In this document: positions 9,236-17,322 of the stretch, piece after piece | Position numbering within the stretch: the stretch's first letter is position 1 | Layout: each line of letters opens with the position of its first letter | Assembly: GCF_019316905.1 (NCBI RefSeq) | Contig: NZ_CP079216.1 | Location: 1,984,001 to 2,048,000, forward strand | Length of the DNA: 64,000 nucleotides | Reading direction: 5' to 3' | Source: Tessaracoccus palaemonis | GTDB taxonomy: Bacteria; Actinomycetota; Actinomycetes; Propionibacteriales; Propionibacteriaceae | Program-made: the position numbers and the translations under genes | Notes under the pieces: generated by a model | Database searches by the model: none | Seen by the model: only the letters and a program-made list of their open reading frames with translations | What the model was told of the DNA's origin: nothing

Positions 9236-10375
9236 TCAGGCGGCCGGCTGTGGCTCCGGGGTGTTCTTGGCCGCCAGCTGGCCGCAGGCGCCGTCGATGT
9301 CCTGGCCCCGCGTGTCGCGCAGGGTCACGGGCACGCCGCGGCGCTCGAGCGTCTCGATGAACGCCTTCTCGTCGGCCTTGCGCGACGCCGTCCAGCGCGA
9401 TCCCGGCGTCGGGTTCAGCGGGATGAGGTTGACGTGCACCCAGCCCCAGTCGCCGCGGCGCTTGAGCACCTGGGCGAGGAGCTCTGCGCGCTCGACCTGA
9501 TCGTTGATGTCGCGCATCATGGCGTACTCGATCGAGACCCGGCGCTTGGTCGCCTTCGCGTACTCCCACGCGGCATCGACGACCTCGTCGACCTTGTACC
9601 GGTTGTTGATCGGCACGATCTCGTCGCGGAGCTCGTCATCGGGGGCGTGCAGCGACACGGCGAGCGTGAGCGGCAGCCCCTCCTCGGTGAGCTGCTGGAT
9701 GCGGGGCACCAGGCCGACCGTGGAGACCGTGATGCCGCGCGCGCTCATGCCGAACCCGTTGGGCCCGGGCTCCAGGAACGTTCGGATGGAGCCGAGCACC
9801 TGACGATAGTTGGCGAGCGGCTCCCCCATGCCCATGAACACGATGTTGTTGAGACGACCGGTGGTGCCGGGCACGGCGCCCGCGGCCAGCTGCTGGTCTG
9901 CCTTGAGCACCTGGGCGACGATCTCGGCCTGCGACAGGTTGCGCTTGAGGCCGCCCTGGCCGGTGGCGCAGAACGGGCATGCCATGCCGCAGCCCGCCTG
10001 CGAGGAGATGCAGAGCGTGGTGCGGTGCGTGTAGCGCATCAGGACCGACTCGAGCAGCGAGCCGTCGAACAGCTTCCACAGCGTCTTGACCGTGCGACCG
10101 TCGTCGGTGGCGCGCTGGGTCACCCTCTCGAGGAGCTCGGGGAACAGCTGCTCGCCGAGCTCGCCGCGGATCGCGGCCGGGATGTCGGTGAAGCGGGTGG
10201 CGTCGTCCTCGAGGCGGTCGAAGACGTGGCGGGAGATCTGGTCTGCACGGAACTTCGGGAGCCCGAGGCGGACGGTGGCGTCGACGCGCTCGTCGTGCGT
10301 GAGGTCGAACCAGTGGCGCGGCGGCTTACCGCGCATGGGCGGGTCGAAGACGATGGGCAGCATGGTGCCGGTCAT
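9236..10375 (-). CDS. rlmN: Dual-specificity 23S rRNA A2503 / tRNA A37 C2-methyltransferase RlmN
   Basis: Radical-SAM enzyme that methylates C2 of A2503 in 23S rRNA (and A37 in some tRNAs). The iron-sulfur motif CxxxCxxC is visible in [11 protein letters not shown], followed by [16 protein letters not shown] and [13 protein letters not shown]. The mechanistic Cys near the C-terminus is in [15 protein letters not shown]. The ATG at 10375 (MTGTMLP) gives 379 residues; the open frame runs to 10420 but that adds a non-conserved leader. It is the last gene of the rpsB-tsf-pyrH-frr-cdsA-rlmN block, 91 bp after cdsA. Confidence 0.95.
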   Translation of the reverse strand: MTGTMLPIVFDPPMRGKPPRHWFDLTHDERVDATVRLGLPKFRADQISRHVFDRLEDDATRFTDIPAAIRGELGEQLFPELLERVTQRATDDGRTVKTLWKLFDGSLLESVLMRYTHRTTLCISSQAGCGMACPFCATGQGGLKRNLSQAEIVAQVLKADQQLAAGAVPGTTGRLNNIVFMGMGEPLANYRQVLGSIRTFLEPGPNGFGMSARGITVSTVGLVPRIQQLTEEGLPLTLAVSLHAPDDELRDEIVPINNRYKVDEVVDAAWEYAKATKRRVSIEYAMMRDINDQVERAELLAQVLKRRGDWGWVHVNLIPLNPTPGSRWTASRKADEKAFIETLERRGVPVTLRDTRGQDIDGACGQLAAKNTPEPQPAA

Positions 10376-10466
10376 GAAAAACTCAGGCTCTCCTCGGGAG
10401 GTTCCGCCGAACGGCGACAAGCCATTGTACGCGAGGAGCCCCGGAAGGCCGCATCGTCGAGGCCGG

Positions 10467-11327
10467 TCAGCCCCCGAGCGCCAGGTAGAGCACCAGCCAG
10501 CCGACGGGGACGGCCACCAGCATCGAGTCCAGGCGGTCCATCACGCCGCCGTGGCCGGGCAGGAAGTTCGACATGTCCTTGATGCCGGCGTCGCGCTTGA
10601 TGAGCGACTCGACGAGGTCGCCGACGGTGCCCGCGAGGCTGCAGAGGATACCGAGGACCAGGCCGGCCCACCACGAGGTGCCGAGCAGGAACACGCCCAT
10701 CAGCGCGCCGACGATCGCCGAGAAGGCGACGCCGCCCGCGAAGCCCTCCCATGTCTTGCTCGGGCTGATGGCGGGGGCCATCTTGTGGCGCCCGGTCAGG
10801 ACGCCGACGGCGAAGGCACCCGTGTCGGAGGCGATGACGCAGCAGATCACGGCGAGCATCCTGAGCCGTCCGTCGTCGGGAGTCATCAGCAGGGGCATGA
10901 ACACGCCGAGCATGGGGATGTAGGCGATGATGAAAGCGCTGGCGCTGACATCGCGGATGAAACCCTCGGCGCCGCGGAACAGGCGCGCGACGAGCGAGGC
11001 CAACAGGGTGGCCGCAAGGCATATCACCACCCAGGCGATCGGGACGATGCCGATGTCCCAGCGCGAGAAGAAGTACCCGCCGAGCACCGATGCCACGGTG
11101 CCGATGGCGATGGGCACGACCTCGGCCTTCATCCCCTTCCGCAGCAGGGCCCGGTGGATCTCGATCGAGGCAAGGCACAGGCCCAGCGCGACGACGGCCA
11201 CGAAGAACCACGGCGCCCACAGCAGGCCGACGGCGACGGCCAGGAAGATACCGACGCCCACGCCGATGGCCGCCGGGAGGTCCCGGCCGGCCTTCGGCGT
11301 GGTGGTGTGCGTCGGGGAATCGGTCAT
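10467..11327 (-). CDS. cdsA: Phosphatidate cytidylyltransferase
   Basis: Integral membrane enzyme making CDP-diacylglycerol from phosphatidate and CTP, the branch point for phosphatidylglycerol, cardiolipin and phosphatidylinositol. 286 residues with about eight hydrophobic segments. The C-terminal family signature is clear: [19 protein letters not shown] followed by [17 protein letters not shown]. An Asp-Thr pair in [12 protein letters not shown] and SPSKTWEG also fit. ATG at 11327 with GAGG 6 nt upstream, starting 1 nt after the frr stop, so the two are translationally linked. Confidence 0.96.
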   Translation of the reverse strand: MTDSPTHTTTPKAGRDLPAAIGVGVGIFLAVAVGLLWAPWFFVAVVALGLCLASIEIHRALLRKGMKAEVVPIAIGTVASVLGGYFFSRWDIGIVPIAWVVICLAATLLASLVARLFRGAEGFIRDVSASAFIIAYIPMLGVFMPLLMTPDDGRLRMLAVICCVIASDTGAFAVGVLTGRHKMAPAISPSKTWEGFAGGVAFSAIVGALMGVFLLGTSWWAGLVLGILCSLAGTVGDLVESLIKRDAGIKDMSNFLPGHGGVMDRLDSMLVAVPVGWLVLYLALGG

Positions 11328-11328
11328 C

Positions 11329-11886
11329 TCAGACCTCGGAGAGCTCGGCTTCCTTGTTCTTGAGGACCTCGTCGACGCTCTCGACGTACTTCTTGGTGGA
11401 GGCGTCGAGGGCCTTCTCGGCGCGGGTCAGGTCGTCCTCGCTGATCTCGCCCTCCTTCTGGGCCTTCTTCAAGGCGTCGATGGCGCCACGGCGGGCGTTG
11501 CGGACGGCGATCTTCGCGTCCTCGGCCTTGCCCTTGGCCATCTTGATGTACTCCTTGCGGCGCTCCTGGGTCAGCTGCGGCATCACGATGCGCACGGCGT
11601 TGCCGTCGTTGCTCGGGTTCACGCCGAGGTCGGCGTCACGGATGGCCTTCTCGATCGCGCCGATGGCGGAACGGTCGAAGGGGGTGATCAGCAGCGAGCG
11701 GGGGTCGGGCGACGTGAAGCTGGCAAGCTGCTGGATCGGGGTCGGCGCGCCGTAGTAGTCGGCCGTGAGCTTGTTGAACATCGCGGGGTGGGCGCGGCCG
11801 GTGCGGATGGTGGCCATGTCCTCGCGGGCGTAGTCGACGGCCTGCTGCATCTTGGCGGCCGCGTCCTTCGAGATGGTGTCGATCAT
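11329..11886 (-). CDS. frr: Ribosome recycling factor
   Basis: Splits post-termination ribosomes together with EF-G. 185 residues, the standard size, beginning MIDTISKDAAAKMQQAV and containing the conserved IRTGRAHPAMFNKL, TPIQQLASF and VRIVMPQLTQERRKEY segments. The ATG at 11886 has AAGGAG 6 nt upstream; the longer frame to 11946 runs into the end of pyrH and is not used. 28 bp downstream of pyrH and 1 nt before cdsA on the same strand. Confidence 0.97.
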   Translation of the reverse strand: MIDTISKDAAAKMQQAVDYAREDMATIRTGRAHPAMFNKLTADYYGAPTPIQQLASFTSPDPRSLLITPFDRSAIGAIEKAIRDADLGVNPSNDGNAVRIVMPQLTQERRKEYIKMAKGKAEDAKIAVRNARRGAIDALKKAQKEGEISEDDLTRAEKALDASTKKYVESVDEVLKNKEAELSEV

Positions 11887-11914
11887 GAGATCTCCTTGGG
11901 TTTCGACCGTCAGG

Positions 11915-12622
11915 TCAGCGGGTGAGGATGGTGCCGATGGGCTCACCGGCGACCGCGCGGGCGATGTTGCCGGGCACGGAAAGGTTGAAGAAGACCATGC
12001 GCAGGTCGTTGTCGCGGGCCAGCGAGATGGCCGTCGCGTCGGCGACCTTGAGGTTGGCCGCGAGGAACTGGTCGTAGGTCAGGGAGTCGAACTTGACAGC
12101 GTCGTCGTGGACGTTCGGGTCCTTGTTGTACACGCCGTCGGCGCCGCGCTTGCCCATCAGCAGCACCTCGGCCCCGATCTCGAGCGCGCGCTGGGCCGCG
12201 ACGGTGTCGGTCGAGAAGTACGGCATGCCGGAGCCGGCGCCGAAGATGACAAGGCGGCCCTTCTCCATGTGGCGCTCGGCGCGGCGCGGGATGTAGGGCT
12301 CGGCGACCTGCGCCATGCTGATGGCCGACTGCACGCGGGTCTCGATGCCCTCCTTCTCGCAGAAGTCCTGCAACGCGATGGAGTTCATCACGGTGCCGAG
12401 CATGCCCATGTAGTCGGCGCGGTCGCGGGCCATGCCGTTGGTGGATAGCTCCGCACCGCGGAAGTAGTTTCCTCCGCCCACGACGACCGCGACCTGGGTG
12501 CCGGACCGGACCACGTCGGCGATCTCCTTGGCGATGGCGGCGACGACCAGCGGGTCGACGCCGAGCTTGCCACCCCCGAACTCCTCGCCGGACAGCTTCA
12601 ACAACACTCGCTGGTATGCCAC
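11915..12622 (-). CDS. pyrH: UMP kinase
   Basis: Phosphorylates UMP to UDP in pyrimidine nucleotide synthesis; an amino-acid-kinase-fold hexamer. Motifs: [17 protein letters not shown] at the N-terminus, [13 protein letters not shown] for phosphate binding, [16 protein letters not shown] for UMP, and [11 protein letters not shown]-like [15 protein letters not shown]. The start is placed at GTG 12622 ([12 protein letters not shown]) because AGGAG lies 5 nt upstream; the ATG at 12655 is followed by a nonconserved leader and falls next to a strong hairpin. About 235 residues. Confidence 0.95.
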   Translation of the reverse strand: MAYQRVLLKLSGEEFGGGKLGVDPLVVAAIAKEIADVVRSGTQVAVVVGGGNYFRGAELSTNGMARDRADYMGMLGTVMNSIALQDFCEKEGIETRVQSAISMAQVAEPYIPRRAERHMEKGRLVIFGAGSGMPYFSTDTVAAQRALEIGAEVLLMGKRGADGVYNKDPNVHDDAVKFDSLTYDQFLAANLKVADATAISLARDNDLRMVFFNLSVPGNIARAVAGEPIGTILTR

Positions 12623-12658
12623 CAGTACTCCTGAACTTCGGTTGTGGTCAGACATGGC

Positions 12659-12692
12659 ACGTGCGCCGTAGCCCGAAGGCCACGGCGCACGT
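12659..12692. terminator. Strong hairpin between tsf and pyrH
   Basis: ACGTGCGCCGT (12659-12669) pairs perfectly with ACGGCGCACGT (12682-12692). The intervening 12 nt can extend the stem through GCC-CGAA-GGC. There is no U-tract on either strand, as is common for actinobacterial hairpins. On the minus strand it lies after tsf and before pyrH and could act as an attenuator or processing site separating rpsB-tsf from pyrH-frr. Confidence 0.6.
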
Positions 12693-12721
12693 AACTCTAC
12701 TTCACTTGGGGTGGGTGACGC

Positions 12722-13531
12722 TCACTCACCGATGGCGAAGCGAACGAAACGCACCACCTTGGTGGAGCCGTCGTTGAGCGCGTCGCCGACGGTCTTCTTG
12801 TCCTCCCAGACCGCGGCCTGGTCGACGAGCACGACGTCCTTGAAGAAGCCGCCGACGCGGCCCTCGACGATGCGGACGAGAGCCTTCTCGGGCTTGCCCT
12901 CCTCGCGGGCGGTGGCCTCGGCGATGCGACGCTCGCTCTCGACGAGGTCGGCCGGGACGTCGTCACGGTTCACCCAGCGGGGGGACATCGCGGCGATGTG
13001 CAGCGCGGTGGAGTGCACCAGGTCCTCGTCGCCCTCGAACTCGACCATCACGCCGACCTGCGGGGGCAGGTCCGCGGCGCGGCGGTGGAGGTAGAGGTGC
13101 GAGTTGGGGCCGAAGTTGGCGACGGCGGCCAGCGAGAGGTTCTCGCCGATCTTCGCGCCGAGGTGCTTGACGGCGTCGATGACCTTCTCGCCGGAGGCGA
13201 GGGTGGCATCGTTGGCGGCGTCGATGTCGGACGCGCCGGCGGCGGCGACCGCGTCGACGATCTGGTCGGCCAGGCCGACGAACTCGGCGTTCTTCGCGAC
13301 GAAGTCCGTCTCGGCGGCGAACTGGATCAGGACGCCGTCGCGGCCCGCGACGATGCCGTTGGTGGCCTCGCGGTCGGCGCGCTTCGCGGCCTTGGCGAGA
13401 CCCGAGATACGCAGGCCCTCGACGGCCTTCTCGAAGTCGCCGTCGGCCTCGACGAGGGCGTTCTTGGCGTCCATCATGCCCGCGCCGGTGGCGTCGCGGA
13501 GCTTCTTCACATCAGCGGCAGTGATTGCCAT
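12722..13531 (-). CDS. tsf: Translation elongation factor Ts
   Basis: Guanine-nucleotide exchange factor for EF-Tu. 269 residues. N-terminal UBA-like start AITAADVKKLRDATGAGMMD followed by AKNALVEADGDFEKAVEGLR is diagnostic, and the Tu-binding motif appears as FAAETDFVAKN. The C-terminal half carries two dimer-like subdomains ending VVRFVRFAIGE. It follows rpsB after 34 bp on the same strand. Confidence 0.97.
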   Translation of the reverse strand: MAITAADVKKLRDATGAGMMDAKNALVEADGDFEKAVEGLRISGLAKAAKRADREATNGIVAGRDGVLIQFAAETDFVAKNAEFVGLADQIVDAVAAAGASDIDAANDATLASGEKVIDAVKHLGAKIGENLSLAAVANFGPNSHLYLHRRAADLPPQVGVMVEFEGDEDLVHSTALHIAAMSPRWVNRDDVPADLVESERRIAEATAREEGKPEKALVRIVEGRVGGFFKDVVLVDQAAVWEDKKTVGDALNDGSTKVVRFVRFAIGE

Positions 13532-13565
13532 GTGTCGGTTCTTCCCGTCTTCTCGAGTGTGGAGA

Positions 13566-14453
13566 TCAGTTGGCTTCGGTGGCCTCGGCGGCGGGAGCCT
13601 CGGCAGCGGGAGCCTCGACGGCCTCGACGGCCTCGGTCAGCTCGGCGGCCTGGGCGTCGGTGGCCTCCTCGGCGACCTCGGCGGGAGCCTGGTCGGCGCC
13701 AAGGAGCTCGCGCTCCCAGTCGGGCATGGGCTCGGCCTGGGCCTCGTCACCGGACTTGCCGGCGGAGCGCTCGATGAGGCCCTCGGCGACGGCGTCGGCG
13801 ATGATGCGGGTCAGCAGGGCGACGGAGCGGATCGCGTCGTCGTTGCCCGGAACGGCGTAGTCGACCTCGTCGGGGTCGCAGTTGGTGTCGAGGATGCCGA
13901 CGACCGGGATGTTCAGCTTGCGGGCCTCGTCAACGGCGAGGTGCTCCTTCTTGGTGTCGACGATCCACACGGCCTGCGGGGTCTTGGCCATGTCGCGGAT
14001 GCCGCCGAGGGTCTTGTCGAGCTTGGTGCGCTCGCGGTCGAGCTGCAGGAGCTCCTTCTTCGTCAGGCCGCTGGAGGCAGCGGTGTCGGAGTCGAGGGCC
14101 TCGAGCTCCTTCAGGCGCTGGATCCGCTTGGTGACGGTGTGGAAGTTGGTGAGCATGCCGCCGAGCCAACGCTGGTTGACATAGGGCATGCCGACGCGGG
14201 TGGCCTGCTCGGCGATTGCCTCCTGGGCCTGCTTCTTGGTGCCGACGAACAGGACCTGTCCGCCGCGGGCGACGGTGCTCTTGACGAACTTGTACGCCTT
14301 GTCGATGTAGGTCAGCGACAGCTGCAGGTCGATGATGTAGATGCCGTTGCGCTCGGTGAAGATGAATCGCTTCATCTTGGGGTTCCAGCGACGGGTCTGG
14401 TGCCCGAAGTGGACGCCGCTCTCGAGCAGCTGACGCGTGGTGACGACGGCCAT
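13566..14453 (-). CDS. rpsB: 30S ribosomal protein S2
   Basis: Small-subunit protein of 295 residues starting [20 protein letters not shown], with [47 protein letters not shown] and [21 protein letters not shown]. An acidic, Ala/Glu-rich C-terminal tail of about 60 residues ([20 protein letters not shown]) is usual in actinobacterial S2. ATG at 14453 has AAGGA 7 nt upstream. Promoter and a leader of roughly 120 nt lie upstream, suitable for S2 autoregulation. Confidence 0.97.
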   Translation of the reverse strand: MAVVTTRQLLESGVHFGHQTRRWNPKMKRFIFTERNGIYIIDLQLSLTYIDKAYKFVKSTVARGGQVLFVGTKKQAQEAIAEQATRVGMPYVNQRWLGGMLTNFHTVTKRIQRLKELEALDSDTAASSGLTKKELLQLDRERTKLDKTLGGIRDMAKTPQAVWIVDTKKEHLAVDEARKLNIPVVGILDTNCDPDEVDYAVPGNDDAIRSVALLTRIIADAVAEGLIERSAGKSGDEAQAEPMPDWERELLGADQAPAEVAEEATDAQAAELTEAVEAVEAPAAEAPAAEATEAN

Positions 14454-14558
14454 GGCCGTTCCTTTCGTAGGTTCTTGCCTGATGCGCCCGTCCGCCGCAC
14501 CCGCCGTTGCGGGACCCTGCGACGGCCGACGGTCTCCCGTGCAGCGCATGCGTTGTCA

Positions 14559-14611
14559 ACCCGTGCGGGTTGCGACCGCCCATCTTACGCCCGCGACCTC
14601 GCGGGCGACAA
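14559..14611 (-). promoter_or_regulatory. rpsB promoter and start of its structured leader
   Basis: On the minus strand TTGTCG (14611-14606) and TAAGAT (14587-14582) are spaced 18 nt and fit a housekeeping promoter. Transcription would start near 14575, giving a leader of about 120 nt. The leader begins with a hairpin, AACCC-GCAC-GGGTT (14571-14558). A GCCCGCG/CGCGGGC hairpin (14589-14606) overlaps the spacer. S2 leader autoregulation is known in bacteria; here it is inferred from leader length only. Confidence 0.45.
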
Positions 14612-14687
14612 ACCGCGGGTACCCTGCCCTGTCCACAGGCGGCACGCTCCTCGACGCGCGACGGCCCGGTTCGGTCATCACTGTCAT

Positions 14688-15572
14688 ATGCGACGTCTCC
14701 TGCTGCTCCTCGTCACCGTCCTCGCGCTCCTTTCCGGCCCTCGCCCGGCCCAGGCAGAGGGCCTCAGGCTGACCCGTCCGGTGGACGGCGAGGTGCTGCG
14801 AGCCTTCGACGACGTGGGCCGCTATGCGGCGGGGCATCGGGGAGTCGACCTGGCCGGCGAGGTCGGCCAGAGCGTGACCGCGGGCGCCGCAGGCACCGTG
14901 TCCTTCGCGGGCACCGTCGCCGGGACGGCCACGGTCTCGGTGGACCACGGCAACGGCTGGCGCACGACCTATCAGCCCGTGCGGGCCGCGGTATCGGCAG
15001 GGACGGTGGTCGCGGCGGGCGAGGTCATCGGCACGCTGCTGGCCGGGCACTGCCCGCGGGCCTGCCTGCACTGGGGGCTGACGGACGGGGCGGACTACGC
15101 GGACCCGCTCGGCTACCTCGACGCCCCGGTCGTCGCGCTCCTCCCCCTCGGGGCCTCGCCGCCGACGCCCCGGACCATCGGGCCCGCGCGCTCCTCGCCG
15201 GGCGGGCTGCCCGTGCAGGGGCGGATCACCTCACGCTTTGGGATGCGGGTGCATCCGATCACCGGCGTGACATCACTCCACGACGGCTCCGACATCGCCG
15301 CGGACTGCGGCACGGCGGTGGTGACCCCGTGGGCGGGGACGGTGACCCGGACACTCTGGAACCCGGCCTACGGATGGCGGGTGTTCGTCGACCACGGCAC
15401 CGCTCTGGTGACCGCCTACAACCACCTGCCCGGTATCGAGGTGCAGGTGGGGCAGCGGCTCGGCACCGGAGAGCGGCTCGGCAGCGTCGGGACGACGGGC
15501 CTGTCGACGGGGTGCCACCTGCACTGGATGGCCTGGCGGGATGGGCAGCTGATCGACCCGCTCACCCTGTGA
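14688..15572 (+). CDS. Secreted M23-family protein with two tandem LytM domains
   Basis: 294 residues with a Sec signal peptide (MRRLLLLLVTVLALLSGPRP ending AQA-E). Two peptidase M23 (LytM) domains follow. Domain 1 (about 25-150) has GHRGVDLAG (HxxxD) but CLHWG in place of the usual HxH, a feature I associate with the actinobacterial proteins encoded beside rpsB. Domain 2 (about 175-294) has ITSRFGMRVHPITG, SLHDGSDIA and the canonical CHLHWMAW. Role: peptidoglycan endopeptidase or amidase activator. Domain 2 probably carries metal and activity; domain 1 may be structural. Divergent from rpsB. The ATG at 14688 starts the signal peptide; no clear ribosome-binding site. Confidence 0.88.
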   Translation: MRRLLLLLVTVLALLSGPRPAQAEGLRLTRPVDGEVLRAFDDVGRYAAGHRGVDLAGEVGQSVTAGAAGTVSFAGTVAGTATVSVDHGNGWRTTYQPVRAAVSAGTVVAAGEVIGTLLAGHCPRACLHWGLTDGADYADPLGYLDAPVVALLPLGASPPTPRTIGPARSSPGGLPVQGRITSRFGMRVHPITGVTSLHDGSDIAADCGTAVVTPWAGTVTRTLWNPAYGWRVFVDHGTALVTAYNHLPGIEVQVGQRLGTGERLGSVGTTGLSTGCHLHWMAWRDGQLIDPLTL

Positions 15573-15575
15573 CCC

Positions 15576-16472
15576 TCAGGCCCGGGGATGCGCCTGGCGG
15601 TAGGCCTGGTTGAGCCGCTCGGAGGTGACATGCGTGTAGATCTGGGTGGTGGCGACCGACGCGTGGCCGAGCATCTCCTGCACGCTGCGCAGGTCCGCGC
15701 CGCCCTCCACGAGGTGTGTCGCCATGGCGTGCCGAAGGGCGTGCGGGCCGACCCCCTCCCCCGGTCCGGTGGCGGCGTGCACGACTCGGCGGGCGACCCG
15801 CGGGTCGAGGGCGCCGCCGCGCTCACCGAGGAAGACCGTGTCGGGGCTGGCCGGGCCGGCCAGCTCCGGCCGCCTCACCAGCCAGGCCTTCAGCGCAGCA
15901 AGGGCCGGCGCACCGAGCGGGACGGTGCGCTCCTTGCCCCCCTTGCCCAGAACCATGACGGCGCGCCGCTCGCCGTCGACGTCGCGCAGCCGCAGCCCCA
16001 CCAGTTCGGAGACGCGCAGCCCGCTCGAGTAGAGGATCTCCAGCAGGGCGGCGTCGCGCACCGCGATCGCACTGCCCTCCTCCACCGCGCGAACCTCGGC
16101 GCCGTCGAGCACCTCGGCCATGGTGTCGGCGGACAGCACCTTCGGCAGGCGCCCGCCCCGCTTCGGCGCCTTCAGGCGGGCCGCGGGGTCGGCCGCCACA
16201 TATCCCTCTCGGGCGGCCCACGCGAAGAACCCCCGCACGCACGCGACGCGACGCTGCACGGTGGCGGGCGCGGCCTCGGCGTCGGCCATCGCCGCGAGCC
16301 AGCCGCGCAGCCCCCCCAGCGTGACAGCCGACGGCGGCACCGCCACCTGCGCGGCGAGGTCGGTGAGGTCGGAGGCGTAGGCGCGCACGGTGTGCACGGA
16401 CAGTCCCCGCTCGGCCGTCAGGTGGGAGCGGTACTCGTCGATCAGGGCGTCCCAGCCGGGCGCGAGGTCCAT
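15576..16472 (-). CDS. xerC: Tyrosine recombinase XerC
   Basis: Site-specific recombinase that, with XerD, resolves chromosome dimers at dif. 298 residues: N-terminal SAM-like core-binding domain (YRSHLTAERGLSVHTVRAYA) and C-terminal catalytic domain with Arg in YSSGLRVSELVGL, Lys in VLGKGGKERTVPL, HxxR in HALRHAMATHL, His in MLGHASVATTQ and nucleophile Tyr in QIYTHV. Location between the rpsB block and def agrees with chromosomal xerC rather than a phage integrase. The ATG at 16472 is used; a start at 16502 is possible. Convergent with the M23 gene, 3 bp apart. Confidence 0.93.
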   Translation of the reverse strand: MDLAPGWDALIDEYRSHLTAERGLSVHTVRAYASDLTDLAAQVAVPPSAVTLGGLRGWLAAMADAEAAPATVQRRVACVRGFFAWAAREGYVAADPAARLKAPKRGGRLPKVLSADTMAEVLDGAEVRAVEEGSAIAVRDAALLEILYSSGLRVSELVGLRLRDVDGERRAVMVLGKGGKERTVPLGAPALAALKAWLVRRPELAGPASPDTVFLGERGGALDPRVARRVVHAATGPGEGVGPHALRHAMATHLVEGGADLRSVQEMLGHASVATTQIYTHVTSERLNQAYRQAHPRA

Positions 16473-16567
16473 GCCGCCCAGTCTGGCCCGGACCCACCGC
16501 AAGCGGGGCCACCGCCACGCGGTGCGGCATACTTGACCACTGTTGTAGACGAGCAGGAGGACGCCGC

Positions 16568-17215
16568 ATGAGCACGCAGCCGGATCTGACCAAGGGCGGC
16601 AGGATCCTGCCCATCACACGGTGGGGCACCCCTGTGATGCACCAGCAGACCGAGCCCGTGACCGAGTTCGGCGAGGATCTCCACACGCTGGTGCGCGACA
16701 TGTTCGCGACCATGCGCGCCGCCGAGGGCGTCGGACTGGCCGCGACGCAGGTCGGCGTGGGGCTGGCCGTGTTCATCTACGAGTGCCCCGACGGCGACGA
16801 CCGGATCCGCCGCGGCGTGGTCTGCAACCCGGTGGTCACCCTCCCCGAGGGCAGGGACCGCAACCTCGACCCGTCGGAGGAGGGCTGCCTGTCGTGGCCG
16901 GGCGGCTACCAGAGCGTCCCCCGCCCCGACCTGTCCACCTGCACCGGCCAGGACGCGTTCGGCAACGACATCACGATCGACGGCACCGGGCTGCTCGCCC
17001 GCTGCCTCCAGCACGAGACCGACCACCTGAACGGCACCGTCTTCGGCGACCGCCTCTCGGCGCGTTCGCGCCGCAAGCTCGACAGCCAGGTCGAGGAGCT
17101 GGCCTGGCGCTACCCGGACGACTGGCCCGTCTCCCCCAAGGCGAAGGCCGCCACCCCGCCCGGCTCAACCGAGCCGCAGGCCGAGCCCACCCCGAAGGGC
17201 CCGCAGCGCCGCTGA
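16568..17215 (+). CDS. def: Peptide deformylase
   Basis: Removes the N-formyl group from nascent proteins. 215 residues with all three family motifs: GVGLAATQ (motif 1), EEGCLSWPG (motif 2, metal Cys) and QHETDHLNG (motif 3, HExxH). A Pro/Ala-rich C-terminal tail follows. The ATG at 16568 has AGGAGG 7 nt upstream. Divergent from xerC; 107 bp before the GH42 gene. Confidence 0.96.
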   Translation: MSTQPDLTKGGRILPITRWGTPVMHQQTEPVTEFGEDLHTLVRDMFATMRAAEGVGLAATQVGVGLAVFIYECPDGDDRIRRGVVCNPVVTLPEGRDRNLDPSEEGCLSWPGGYQSVPRPDLSTCTGQDAFGNDITIDGTGLLARCLQHETDHLNGTVFGDRLSARSRRKLDSQVEELAWRYPDDWPVSPKAKAATPPGSTEPQAEPTPKGPQRR

Positions 17216-17265
17216 CCCGTCCGGCACGGGCGTCGCGACCGCCTCCACCATCACTTATCTAGTGG

Positions 17266-17279
17266 TTACTTGGTAAACT
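17266..17279 (+). promoter_or_regulatory. Candidate operator and -10 box of the GH42 gene
   Basis: TTACTTGGTAA (17266-17276) has 4-bp arms TTAC/GTAA around TTG and overlaps TAAACT (17274-17279), a TANNNT -10 box 43 nt before the GTG of the beta-galactosidase. The regulator most likely to bind is the TetR protein encoded just after that gene. This is inferred from position and symmetry. Confidence 0.4.
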
Positions 17280-17322
17280 CGCCCTCATCGCCAACGAGGG
17301 CGAGCTGACAAGGGAGAGCGCC

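Noticed and set aside
15576-16472. Phage or island integrase
   Set aside because: Size, motifs and position beside the rpsB block and def fit chromosomal XerC; no phage genes adjoin.
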